Under the pieces are notes generated by a model, which worked only from the letters and a program-made list of their open reading frames with translations, searched no databases and was not told the DNA's origin. The translations under genes were made by a program, and so were the position numbers. From positions 84,802-143,514 of the forward strand of contig JAAFIH010000006.1 of NCBI GenBank assembly GCA_013297755.1: DNA of 58,713 nucleotides. The letters are read 5' to 3'. This DNA is from Cytophagales bacterium (GTDB lineage Bacteria > Bacteroidota > Bacteroidia > Cytophagales > UBA9547). Position 1 is the stretch's first letter, and the number at the start of each line of letters is the position of its first letter. Below, piece after piece: positions 35,685 to 43,647 of this stretch.

Positions 35685-35729
35685 GGTATAGAAATTTAAA
35701 AGTAATGAAAGAAAAATTAAATCAGAAAA

Positions 35730-35972
35730 TTAGTTTATAGAATTTCTTACTCTACCCATATACGTTCTAAAAGCAGTATTGTAGTCTACTTGTTTGTCAA
35801 TCATTTCATTTTTTATCCAAATAGCTGATAAAATATGGGTTAGTTGCTCACCCTCGTCTTCTCCAAGGATTTCAATAGACAGTGGTTCACCATCCAATAA
35901 TAATTGTTCTGCTTGGATTAATTGGTCTAAAGTATAATTTTCGGTGGCGTGTTTTATGGCAGGTAGTTTCAC
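35730..35972 (-). CDS. DUF6952-like small protein
   Basis: From the GTG at 35972 the product has 80 aa and opens MKLPAIKHATENYTLD, which fits a small Bacteroidota family (DUF6952-like, KLPxIKH opening) usually found next to thioredoxin. A longer frame from a TTG at 36035 would add 21 hydrophobic residues, but that TTG lies 6 bp after the thioredoxin stop and the extension is not conserved-looking. The rest is acidic and helical (ILGEDEGEQLTHILSAIWI). Function is unknown; linkage to thioredoxin suggests a redox role. Confidence 0.72.
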   Translation of the reverse strand: MKLPAIKHATENYTLDQLIQAEQLLLDGEPLSIEILGEDEGEQLTHILSAIWIKNEMIDKQVDYNTAFRTYMGRVRNSIN

Positions 35973-36040
35973 ATTCAAAAATAATAAAATTATACAATAG
36001 AATATTTTTATAGGTTTTATCGTTTGGTTAATCAAAAATA

Positions 36041-36355
36041 TTACTCAAATTTGAGCAACATTTCTTCAACAATTTCAATTTTACCTGTAGCTACGCCTTC
36101 TATACAAACACCGCTTTTTACAATAGCCATAAAAGGCAAATTAGTAACATTTGCAAATTTTCTAGCCTGTGGGCTTTCTTCAGCGTTTACTTCTACAAAA
36201 GTAATATGAGCATATTTAGCATCTTCAGAAATGCGCTTATATTTTGGTGCCATAAGTTTGCATGTGCCACACCAATCAGCAAAATATTTGACAACTACAT
36301 TTTTATGTTGTTCAACAATGGATTCAAAATCTGAGTCATTTGCTAGGATTACCAT
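36041..36355 (-). CDS. Thioredoxin family protein
   Basis: The 104-aa product has the length and fold order of cytosolic thioredoxin, with active site WCGTC (Thr replaces the usual Pro between the cysteines) at about residues 28-32 and the cis-proline in NLPFMAI. The changed dipeptide is expected to shift the redox potential. There is no signal peptide. It is flanked by terB upstream (35 bp) and the DUF6952-like gene downstream, likely in one operon. Confidence 0.93.
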   Translation of the reverse strand: MVILANDSDFESIVEQHKNVVVKYFADWCGTCKLMAPKYKRISEDAKYAHITFVEVNAEESPQARKFANVTNLPFMAIVKSGVCIEGVATGKIEIVEEMLLKFE

Positions 36356-36390
36356 TTTATTTTTTGATTAAAATTGTAATATTTTAAAAA

Positions 36391-36825
36391 TTATTCTTTA
36401 TTTTTAATTAATAATATTTCTACTGCATTTTTGGCTAAATCATCAGAAATACTAAGCCCTGTTTTTAATTTTTCGATCAATTCTTTTTCTTTTTGAGCAA
36501 TTACACCATCAGACAAAACAACATCAACAACAGTTACAAACAATTTATCTTTATTCTTTTCAGAAATAAGAGGTATAGCTACTTCAACCATTTTTTCAAA
36601 ACTACCTGCAGCTTTGTAGTTGGCAGCAATAGTTTTGAATACTTCATTGATATTGGTACCTTTAAACATTTTGTTGTGAGCCACCATTTCTATCAAGTCG
36701 TGTACTTCTTCTTCAGAAATTTCTCCATCTATGGCCATAGTTGCATATATGATGGCTGCATAGGCCTCCTTTTCTGATTTTATTTCTGGTTTACTTACTT
36801 TTAGTATGCTATCGAAAAACCCCAT
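36391..36825 (-). CDS. TerB-like protein
   Basis: The 144-aa all-helical product matches the TerB family: AAIIYATMAIDGEISEEEVHDL and a second EF-hand-like VVDVVLSDGVIAQKEKELIEKL segment, each with acidic residues that bind metal in known TerB. No other ter genes are nearby, so a tellurite role is doubtful; standalone TerB-like proteins are widespread. A second, distant TerB-like gene is at 57910. It heads the run terB-thioredoxin-DUF6952-rsgA and is 59 bp from the glycosyltransferase upstream. Confidence 0.85.
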   Translation of the reverse strand: MGFFDSILKVSKPEIKSEKEAYAAIIYATMAIDGEISEEEVHDLIEMVAHNKMFKGTNINEVFKTIAANYKAAGSFEKMVEVAIPLISEKNKDKLFVTVVDVVLSDGVIAQKEKELIEKLKTGLSISDDLAKNAVEILLIKNKE

Positions 36826-36884
36826 TGTAGTACGTTTTTAATTGGATAAATTTATTTTCAAATCAACAAAATATTATTTAATAT

Positions 36885-37673
36885 TCAATTTTTATTAGAT
36901 AGTTTTTTTTTAAATATTTCTTTTAAAATGTAAAAAATAAAAAGCGTGTTAGTAATTAAATATCTTTTCCAGAGTCTTTTTGGTTCTTGCATGAGTCTGT
37001 AAAGCCACTCTAAACCAGAATTTTCCATCCATTGAGGTGCTTTTTTAAGAATACCAGCATGGAAATCGAAGGCTGCTCCTACAGCAAGCATAGAGGCATT
37101 TATTTTGTCGAGGTGGTTGGCCACCCAAATTTCTTGTCTAGGGCAGCCCCTTCCAATAAATACTATGTGAGCATTAGAGTCATTAATCTTTTTGATGTCC
37201 TGCAAATCTTCTTCTGGGCTTGCTTCTCTAAACCGATCTTCGTGGAGACCAACAATTTTAACATTTGGAAATTTAGTTTCAACAAATTTTGATAACTTTA
37301 TTAGTGTTTCTTTTGTACTACCATACAAAAAAATATTTAAACCAAGTTCATTGGCTTTTTCTAATACTTTAATTACTAAATCGGGCCCACTTACCCTTGT
37401 TTTAAGTTTTAAATCATAAAAAAAGTTTAAAGCCCAACGTATAGGCTGGCCATCTGGGGTTACAATATTGATTTTATAAACGGCTTCTTTGACTTCGATT
37501 TTTTGTTTAGCCGTTATTAAACCGTGAACAGCTAACGATGTTACGCCAAAACTTTTTCTTATTAAAGCATTTTCGATTATTGCTTGTACCACAATATCAT
37601 ACGTAATTCCATTAAAAGGAATCTTAAAAAGTGAAAACTGACTTAGCTTTTTTTGCGTTAAAGTTTTTATCAT
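36885..37673 (-). CDS. WecG/TagA/CpsF family glycosyltransferase
   Basis: From the ATG at 37673 the product has 262 aa (a TTG nine bases earlier is the alternative). Family motifs are clear: NIVTPDGQPIRWAL, SGPDLV, FIGRGCPRQEIW, AVGAAFDFHAG and GLEWLYRLMQEPKRLWKRYL. These enzymes transfer N-acetylmannosaminuronic acid, N-acetylmannosamine or a similar sugar to a lipid-linked acceptor in surface-polysaccharide or teichoic-acid-type synthesis. The C-terminal hydrophobic and basic end (FIFYILKEIFKKK) suggests membrane attachment. No other polysaccharide gene adjoins, so its pathway is not clear. Confidence 0.94.
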   Translation of the reverse strand: MIKTLTQKKLSQFSLFKIPFNGITYDIVVQAIIENALIRKSFGVTSLAVHGLITAKQKIEVKEAVYKINIVTPDGQPIRWALNFFYDLKLKTRVSGPDLVIKVLEKANELGLNIFLYGSTKETLIKLSKFVETKFPNVKIVGLHEDRFREASPEEDLQDIKKINDSNAHIVFIGRGCPRQEIWVANHLDKINASMLAVGAAFDFHAGILKKAPQWMENSGLEWLYRLMQEPKRLWKRYLITNTLFIFYILKEIFKKKLSNKN

Positions 37674-37859
37674 ATAGCTCAATGCTACTTCTATGAACTT
37701 ATTATGGTATATTTTAATATCTTCTAGAAACTAAATGATAACTAAATCAGTATTTTTAAATAAATCTTTTTTATAAAATATTAATTATCTCAAATTATAA
37801 TATAAAATATTAAAAAAATTGTTTTCTTTATTAACGTAGTTTTTTCAGTTTATTGTATT

Positions 37860-38327
37860 TTATTTTAATAATTCTTTTCTTTTAAGAATGCTTTCTAAAA
37901 ACCTCATTTCTGTGTCTGTATTAAATATTTTGTAGGGTAAATAAAAAAACTGAGCCTTCGATAGCATCAACATATAGGCATCTTTGGTTTGAACAGCTCC
38001 AGTGATTTTGTCCCAAGCTATCTGCATACCTTGTTTTGCATTGAGTTTTACTAAAATCTGGCGGCTATCTATTTCAAACATGTATTTATCAAACATCATT
38101 TGGCTATCGGGCATCATCGTAACGCCATAGAATTGCACAAACCAAAACAATATATACAAACCAGGAATAAGTACTACTGCAAACATCCACCACCACGAAA
38201 AATAGAGCAACCCAGCCAAAACAATAGGTGCAAACACGATATACCATTGTTTTTTAAGAAAATTGAGCATACTTATTTTTATGTATAGCTTTTTTTCTAA
38301 TTGATATTTTTTTGTTTTAATAATCAT
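37860..38327 (-). CDS. YcxB-like membrane protein
   Basis: The 155-aa product opens MIIKTKKYQLEKKLYIKISM, as do related Bacteroidota proteins, followed by two close transmembrane segments (about 28-70) and a C-terminal YcxB-like domain (DSRQILVKLNAKQGMQIAWDKI, TKDAYMLMLSKAQFFYLPYKIF). Function of the family is unknown. It stands alone with AT-rich gaps of about 180 bp on each side. The ATG at 38327 is kept because the opening residues fit the family; an internal ATG at 38270 would remove them. Confidence 0.85.
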   Translation of the reverse strand: MIIKTKKYQLEKKLYIKISMLNFLKKQWYIVFAPIVLAGLLYFSWWWMFAVVLIPGLYILFWFVQFYGVTMMPDSQMMFDKYMFEIDSRQILVKLNAKQGMQIAWDKITGAVQTKDAYMLMLSKAQFFYLPYKIFNTDTEMRFLESILKRKELLK

Positions 38328-38513
38328 AAATGATTCTAAATCTTAATTTGGGAGTACAAAGATACAATTTATTTTAAATTATTTTGATTTGATTTTAAAA
38401 ATTATAAATAGTATAATTATTAGATTTTTTTTAAATTTTCTTTTTTAAAATATAAAAAAAGCAAATTTTTAAATAATCACTAACAAAGTTTGATTCTTTA
38501 ATAATTTATCCTT

Positions 38514-39506
38514 CTACATTACTAGCCTTATGATGCCGTTTTCTTCAGCAATTTTGTTTGAATTGTCGTTTTGGATATACATAAAACTATCTAAGTCTAC
38601 AAAATCGGTCATGGAGGCAAGGGCAAATGCGTGAGCTATGCCAACGGTGGTTTCTACCATGCAACCAATCATGGTTTTTAGCTCAAATAGCTTGGCTTCT
38701 GCTAACAAATGTTTGGCCTGCAAAATACCACCAGTTTTCATCAATTTGATATTTACACCATGAAATTGGCGTTTTATTTCTGCAAAATTGGGTTCTGAAA
38801 TGATAGATTCGTCTGCAAAAATATCTATCACAGATTGGTGTTTTAGGTACATATATTGATCCATAAATGCAGCTTTCATGGGTTGTTCTATGAAAGCAAT
38901 ATTGTAATTTTTGATTTTATCGATATACCTAAGCAAGTTTTCTACATCTGTCCAGTCTTCGTTGGCATCAATCATAATTTTAGCATCAGTAATATTATGA
39001 ATTTCTTTGGTCGTTTCTAGAGCCGTTTGTTGGTTTACTTTTACTTTTATGGATTGAAAACGATGTAAATTGTTTTGTAAAAAAAAATTATTTAGCTCGC
39101 CAATGTCCATTATTGGTATTGTAAACGAAGTAATAGTTTGATGTATGGGTTTGATATTTAAGTATTGAAATGGGGTAGTTTGATTTTTTTTATTTTGTAA
39201 ATCAAAATAGGCATTCAAAATACCAGCTTTCAGGGATTGGCAAATTTTAAACGATTGTAATAATTCAGTAATTTGATCAGTATTTTTAACAATAGGTAAT
39301 TCATTGTTCAACATCATGGCAAATTCCGACAAAATCAACTCTGGAGTTTCGTGGTATCTGATATTTGGAGCCACTTCGCCTATACCTTCAAAGTTGTTTT
39401 GTTTTACTTTTATGTAAAAATTGATTTTGGTATCTGTGGCATTCCTCGAAAGTTTCCAAGTAAATTTTAGGTTTAGTTGTAGTTTTTCGATTGTCCAAAC
39501 AAGCAT
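38514..39506 (-). CDS. Enolase-superfamily dipeptide epimerase-like protein
   Basis: The 330-aa product has the enolase-superfamily capping domain and barrel: KxK acid/base motif in SIKVKVN, metal ligands in MIDANEDW (Asp), AFIEQPM (Glu) and FADESI (Asp), the second catalytic lysine in NIKLMKTGG, and the late GCMVETTVGIAHAFALA and DLDSF typical of muconate-lactonising/L-Ala-D/L-Glu epimerases. It probably epimerises dipeptides released from peptidoglycan; exact substrate is not predictable. It stands alone; a strong hairpin at 39639-39672 separates it from the gene upstream. Confidence 0.9.
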   Translation of the reverse strand: MLVWTIEKLQLNLKFTWKLSRNATDTKINFYIKVKQNNFEGIGEVAPNIRYHETPELILSEFAMMLNNELPIVKNTDQITELLQSFKICQSLKAGILNAYFDLQNKKNQTTPFQYLNIKPIHQTITSFTIPIMDIGELNNFFLQNNLHRFQSIKVKVNQQTALETTKEIHNITDAKIMIDANEDWTDVENLLRYIDKIKNYNIAFIEQPMKAAFMDQYMYLKHQSVIDIFADESIISEPNFAEIKRQFHGVNIKLMKTGGILQAKHLLAEAKLFELKTMIGCMVETTVGIAHAFALASMTDFVDLDSFMYIQNDNSNKIAEENGIIRLVM

Positions 39507-39638
39507 GAGATTATTAAATTGAGGTTTCTTTTTACAAAAATGCTAAATTATTTCATTTTTTGGTTCAATTATAAAAAATTGTAAGCTTTAAACTGGTATA
39601 TAAGTAATAAAAAAATAGAATTAAAATTAGTTTTAAAC

Positions 39639-39672
39639 AAAAAGTCGTAATTTTTTACAATTACGACTTTTT
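39639..39672 (-). terminator. Strong intrinsic terminator downstream of the 39683 gene
   Basis: A perfect 14-bp stem, AAAAAGTCGTAATT and AATTACGACTTTTT, with a 6-nt loop (39653-39658). It starts about 10 bp after the stop of the minus-strand gene at 39683. The A5/T5 ends give the U-tract on either strand. Confidence 0.88.
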
Positions 39673-39682
39673 TATTTTTTAT

Positions 39683-40675
39683 TTAAAATAACCAATTAAG
39701 AGGGTCTCTATACACTACATTTTGAGGCTGATTGGTACCATACGCAACCCCTACAGCCTTGTAGGCATCGATTCTTCTTTTTTCTAAATCTATATTCATG
39801 TCAAATTGACGCATTTTAAAATCCCATTCACGTTTATCAATTTTCAACATTCGGGCACCAATAGTTTTGGCCAGTTGCTCGGCTTCTTTGTAGCAGGAGG
39901 CTTCTGGGTCGATAGTTCCCAAAAATTCGGCTGCTTTTTCGGCTCCCTCTTTGTAAGGGTTGGCGTTCCAAGCATTGCGAGCATTCATCAAATTCATTTT
40001 GCATTGTCTATCAATAAATTTTTGATAAATAGGAGCAATCGTACTTAGTGATTTTGTATAGCAATCTTTGCAAACTTCTGGTACAGAAATAAGTTGAGCT
40101 ATGGCTTGTTCAAATTTACGCTGGTCGCTCAGTGCATTGGCATTTTGAATAATAAAATCGCACCTGGTATTATAAAATTCGAGTACTTTATTTTTACTTT
40201 CTTCGATAAATAATTTTATTTCAGGGTTTTTAGGGTTTATGTTTCTGATGGCGTTGATATAGGCTTTGATTTCTGTTTGGCCAACCCCTTTGGCAGGCAT
40301 ATTAAATGCACCCAAGTTGGTTTTGGTTTGAAAATCGGCTACATAAAAAGTTACATCCAAATCTATGGTAGACATGGCTGGCATGGTTGGGGTTACATTT
40401 TTGTCGTTTTCGATGACATTGGCCGTAATTATAAATCTAGGGTCGTTGGTAGAGCCGCCCAAGCCATTTTGAGAGGTAACTTGGCTGAGCTTATTTTTCA
40501 ACAAATTGCCACAGCCTTCAGGCAGGTTGGTAGAAACTCTATCTGGTAGTACTGTAGTGAGGACAATTCGGCCTGCATCGTCAAGTTTGCCAGCTTTGTT
40601 TTGTGCATTTGTTATCAATGTAGAGGTTGAAATAACACAACCCAAAAAGATATTTTTTGCAATTTTATTCTTCAT
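39683..40675 (-). CDS. Secreted protein of unknown function
   Basis: The 330-aa product has a signal peptide (residues 1-24, TLITNAQ). The mature part begins with a beta-rich domain (about 30-150) resembling curli-accessory or LPP20-type folds (RFIITANVIEND, DLDVTFYVADFQTKTNLGAF), then a helical part with several cysteines (TRCDF, VCKDCYTK, RQCKM, SCYKEA) and a repeated pattern of x-A-x-x-L of the TPR kind. I do not recognise a named family. It diverges from phoD with 41 bp between starts, so the two share a promoter region. Confidence 0.78.
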   Translation of the reverse strand: MKNKIAKNIFLGCVISTSTLITNAQNKAGKLDDAGRIVLTTVLPDRVSTNLPEGCGNLLKNKLSQVTSQNGLGGSTNDPRFIITANVIENDKNVTPTMPAMSTIDLDVTFYVADFQTKTNLGAFNMPAKGVGQTEIKAYINAIRNINPKNPEIKLFIEESKNKVLEFYNTRCDFIIQNANALSDQRKFEQAIAQLISVPEVCKDCYTKSLSTIAPIYQKFIDRQCKMNLMNARNAWNANPYKEGAEKAAEFLGTIDPEASCYKEAEQLAKTIGARMLKIDKREWDFKMRQFDMNIDLEKRRIDAYKAVGVAYGTNQPQNVVYRDPLNWLF

Positions 40676-40716
40676 TTTAAAATTATTGGTTAGTTTTAGT
40701 TTTTAAATAGCATTAT

Positions 40717-42054
40717 ATGATACCAAACAAAACATTTTATTATACGATAATTACATTAATAGTTACAATAAATTCAGTTTTTTCTCAAAATATTCAATCA
40801 GGGCCCATGGTAGGCTATTGCGAAATGCGAGAAGTTTTGGTTTGGGTACAAACCAAATCAGAATCAAAAGTGAAACTTAAATATTGGGTTACGACCAATC
40901 CAGGCACTTTTTTTGTGTCAGATGAAATTTCTACTCAAAAAGAAAACGCTTTTGTAGCAAAATTGATTGCCGACAAAGTGCAACCCTCGCAAAGATATAA
41001 TTATCAAATTTTGGTCAATGGCAAAGCCGAAAAATTGGAGTATCCTTTACAATTTCAGTCTAAGGCTATGTGGGAGTTTCGTGGCGATGCTCCAGATTTT
41101 AAGTTTGCTCTTGGCAGTTGTGCTTATGTAAACGAAACCATCTACGACCGCCCAGGAGAGCCTTATGGTGGCGAATACACTATATATAATAGTATTTACG
41201 AAAAAAAACCCGATTTTATGATTTGGGGTGGCGACAATTTGTATCTTAGAGAACCCGACTGGGACACCCAAACAGGCATTTTTCATAGATATACCCACGC
41301 TCGATCGCTCAAAGAATTGCAACCTTTGTTGGCTTCTACACATAATTATGCCATCTGGGACGACCATGATTTTGGCCCCAACGATTCTGATAGAAGTTTT
41401 TACAACAAAGAAAAAACCACTGAAGCCTTTAAGCTATTTTGGGGAAACAACACTTATGGCATGGCTGGGTTGAAAGGTACTACCCATCAATTCAAATGGA
41501 ACGATTGTGAGTTTTTTATGCTCGATGATAGATATTATCGCTCGCCAGGCCGCAGAAAAGGCACAACAGCAACCATCCTAGGCGATACACAACTCGAGTG
41601 GTTGATAGATGCATTGGCATATAGCAATGCTGCTTTCAAATTTATTGTCGTTGGTAGTCCATTTTTGAGTTCTGCAGCTACCAAAGAAAATTTTATAAAT
41701 TACTCAGATAGAGAAAAAATATTAAAGCACATAGCCGATGAACGAATCAATGGCGTAGTATTTTTGACTGGCGATAGGCATTTTACTGAAGTTTCAAAAA
41801 TGGAGCGATCTGGGGCTTATCCATTGTATGATTTTACAATTTCGCCTTTGGGTAGTTCGCCTTACAAAAATGCTTCAAAAGAAATTAATTTCTATAGAAT
41901 ACCTGAATCTTTGTTGATAGAACGCAATTTTGGGACAATAGAAGTTACAGGCACTAAACAAGACAGGCAATTAAAATTATCCACTTTTAATGTAAAAGGC
42001 GAAGAAAAATACAGCCTTACTATCAAAGCCAAAGATTTGAAATTTGGGCAATAG
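40717..42054 (+). CDS. PhoD-like alkaline phosphatase
   Basis: The 445-aa product has a signal peptide (1-23, NSVFSQ), an N-terminal fibronectin-like domain (25-115) and a PhoD-type metallophosphatase domain: ALGSCAY, WGGDNLYLREPD, AIWDDHDFGPNDSD, FMLDDRYYRSPG and VVFLTGDRHFTEVS carry the metal ligands. Known PhoD proteins are Ca/Fe-dependent phosphodiesterases/phosphomonoesterases in the periplasm or outside. A hairpin terminator follows at 42064-42099. It diverges from the unknown secreted protein. Confidence 0.94.
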   Translation: MIPNKTFYYTIITLIVTINSVFSQNIQSGPMVGYCEMREVLVWVQTKSESKVKLKYWVTTNPGTFFVSDEISTQKENAFVAKLIADKVQPSQRYNYQILVNGKAEKLEYPLQFQSKAMWEFRGDAPDFKFALGSCAYVNETIYDRPGEPYGGEYTIYNSIYEKKPDFMIWGGDNLYLREPDWDTQTGIFHRYTHARSLKELQPLLASTHNYAIWDDHDFGPNDSDRSFYNKEKTTEAFKLFWGNNTYGMAGLKGTTHQFKWNDCEFFMLDDRYYRSPGRRKGTTATILGDTQLEWLIDALAYSNAAFKFIVVGSPFLSSAATKENFINYSDREKILKHIADERINGVVFLTGDRHFTEVSKMERSGAYPLYDFTISPLGSSPYKNASKEINFYRIPESLLIERNFGTIEVTGTKQDRQLKLSTFNVKGEEKYSLTIKAKDLKFGQ

Positions 42055-42063
42055 AAATAGTAA

Positions 42064-42099
42064 TTTTAGGTAAAATATAAAACTTTGTTTTACCTAAAA
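42064..42099 (+). terminator. Intrinsic terminator of the PhoD-like gene
   Basis: A perfect 12-bp stem TTTTAGGTAAAA and TTTTACCTAAAA with a 12-nt loop, starting 9 bp after the stop codon. Confidence 0.85.
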
Positions 42100-42130
42100 A
42101 TAAAAGTTAGACAAGGCAAACGCATTTAAA

Positions 42131-42154
42131 AAGTTATAAGTTATAAGTTATAAA
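42131..42154 (+). repeat. Heptamer repeat (AAGTTAT)3
   Basis: Three exact 7-bp units, 77 bp after the phoD stop on its coding strand. The same heptamer, on the coding strand, follows the etfB stop at 51509-51536. Confidence 0.85.
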
Positions 42155-42163
42155 ATTTTTAAA

Positions 42164-42287
42164 TTGAAACTAAAAACAAATATTACAAGTTTATTTTAAA
42201 CCCCTCCCAAACCAATTTCTGTTACGATGCCACAGAATCCAAGTAGGAGAAAAATTATAGGAATGTAATTTTAATTTTTCGGTTTGA
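42164..42287. mobile_element. MITE-like element, 124 bp (copy B, opposite orientation to copy A)
   Basis: Reverse complement of 33828-33950 with about seven differences and almost the same length. TTCTGT/ACAGAA hairpin at 42217-42237. It lies between phoD and the cyclophilin gene, at the 3' side of both. Confidence 0.78.
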
Positions 42288-42334
42288 TATAAATGCGTTT
42301 CCCTTGAAAGTAATGTACACTATTGTATATGCTA

Positions 42335-42772
42335 TTATTCTTCAGTAATGACTATTTTTTCTATAGCATCGCCTTGTCTGATGGCATCTAGTACATCGTG
42401 GCCGCTAACCAAAGTGCCAAAAACGGTGTGTTTTCGGTCCAAATGTTGTGTACCTGCTCTGCTGTGGCAGATAAAAAATTGTGAGCCACCTGTGTCTTTG
42501 CCTGCATGAGCCATAGATAACATACCTCTATCGTGATATTGTTTTTCGGCATTGGTTTCGCATTTGATAGTGTATCCAGGACCACCAGAACCGTTTTTTC
42601 GTGGGCATCCACCCTGAATTACAAAATTGGGTATTACCCTATGAAAATTTAAACCATCGTAAAACCCATTTTGGGCAAGTTTTACGAAATTGGCAACTGT
42701 ATTTGGTGTTTCTTTCTCGAACAACTCGGCTTTCATGGTGCCTTTTGCGGTAGAAAATATGGCGTATTTCAT
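42335..42772 (-). CDS. Cyclophilin-type peptidyl-prolyl cis-trans isomerase
   Basis: The 145-aa product is a minimal bacterial cyclophilin without signal peptide, thus cytosolic: [15 protein letters not shown] (catalytic Arg), [14 protein letters not shown], and the closing LDRKHTVFG with V/I-rich end. It speeds proline isomerisation during protein folding. Some residues of the catalytic strand have His (FFICHS) as is common. It stands alone between the MITE-like element and a gap of about 200 bp. Confidence 0.95.
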   Translation of the reverse strand: MKYAIFSTAKGTMKAELFEKETPNTVANFVKLAQNGFYDGLNFHRVIPNFVIQGGCPRKNGSGGPGYTIKCETNAEKQYHDRGMLSMAHAGKDTGGSQFFICHSRAGTQHLDRKHTVFGTLVSGHDVLDAIRQGDAIEKIVITEE

Positions 42773-42920
42773 TGTTTAAAATATTTTTTTGCAAATGTAG
42801 TTTATTCTTTTGCTTTTTAAAAATAGTGAAATTGGAAATTTAAAGACGAAAGGTAGGGACAAGGCATGCCCTGTAATTAGAACATACCAAGAATGACTTG
42901 GCAAAATGTTAAGTTTAAGT

Positions 42921-42959
42921 TTACGATTTCATTTTACGAAAATGTAAAGCCACTGAATA
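42921..42959. repeat. Left bracket repeat of the DUF5618 gene
   Basis: ACGATTTCATTTTACGAAAATGTAAAG-type segment that recurs in diverged form (about eight differences and one gap over 39 bp) at 43420-43459, beyond the gene. It holds a perfect CATTTT-ACG-AAAATG hairpin. Otherwise this gap shows nothing. Confidence 0.5.
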
Positions 42960-42986
42960 AAATATTACGTTTACTGGTTGAGTGAG

Positions 42987-43379
42987 CTAAACACATTTAA
43001 TTTTTACCCATTGCAATATTTTTTCAGCATCTTCAAATCCTTCTTGTGCTAATTTTACTTTTCCATGTCCATCGTAGCCCATTACTAAATGAAAAATTTG
43101 ATAAGTAGTATCAAAATAATTGAGAACTTTTTTGTCTAATTTGGCTAATTCTGATTTGTACCAATCTACCGATTTTCTGCCTTTTTCTTTTGATAAAATG
43201 ACACTATCCAAAGCCACCAATACGCCAGAATAAGCTGCATGACCCACTAACTTGATATATTTTTTATCTTGATAATAACCATCCTCTTTGTTTGCCTTGG
43301 TAGATAATATTTCTTTGGCATTATCAATATATCGTTGTGCTTCAGATAATTGATTTTTCAATGCCTTAATATTTTTTTG
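42987..43379 (-). CDS. DUF5618 family protein
   Basis: The product of about 130 aa is helical and matches the DUF5618 family: LSEAQRYIDNAKEIL, GYYQDKKYIKLVGHAAYSG, VALDSVI, KGRKSVDWYKSEL and LVMGYDGHGKVKLAQEGFEDAEKIL. No ATG is available before residue 90, so it starts at a non-ATG codon; TTG at 43382 is the natural choice and the coordinate given here is one codon inside it. The family resembles HEPN-like helical bundles and often sits near transposon or toxin-antitoxin genes, but its function is unknown. It lies between diverged direct repeats (42921-42959 and 43420-43459). Confidence 0.85.
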   Translation of the reverse strand, partial: QKNIKALKNQLSEAQRYIDNAKEILSTKANKEDGYYQDKKYIKLVGHAAYSGVLVALDSVILSKEKGRKSVDWYKSELAKLDKKVLNYFDTTYQIFHLVMGYDGHGKVKLAQEGFEDAEKILQWVKIKCV

Positions 43380-43419
43380 CAAATATAAGGACTTTTTTGG
43401 TTTATAATGTAATCTTAGA

Positions 43420-43459
43420 CTACAATTTCATTTGCGAATATGTAAGGCAAATGTATAAA
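43420..43459. repeat. Right bracket repeat of the DUF5618 gene
   Basis: Diverged copy of 42921-42959 (CTACAATTTCATTTGCGAAT...). Its hairpin is weaker. The gap of 265 bp to the deacetylase gene shows no other feature. Confidence 0.45.
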
Positions 43460-43647
43460 CTTTTTTCTAATGGGTGGGCATAAAGACATTGAATTTTTTT
43501 TCTTGGAGCAAAAACTGAAAAATGAAAGTAAGGAGAAAAGAGAGTAAGAGATTTTGCTATTGAAACTACAAAATCCAAACATAATACTTCAAAATTAGAA
43601 TTAAATTCTTTAAGTTTGTGTAAGTATAAACTAAATTCTAAAACACT

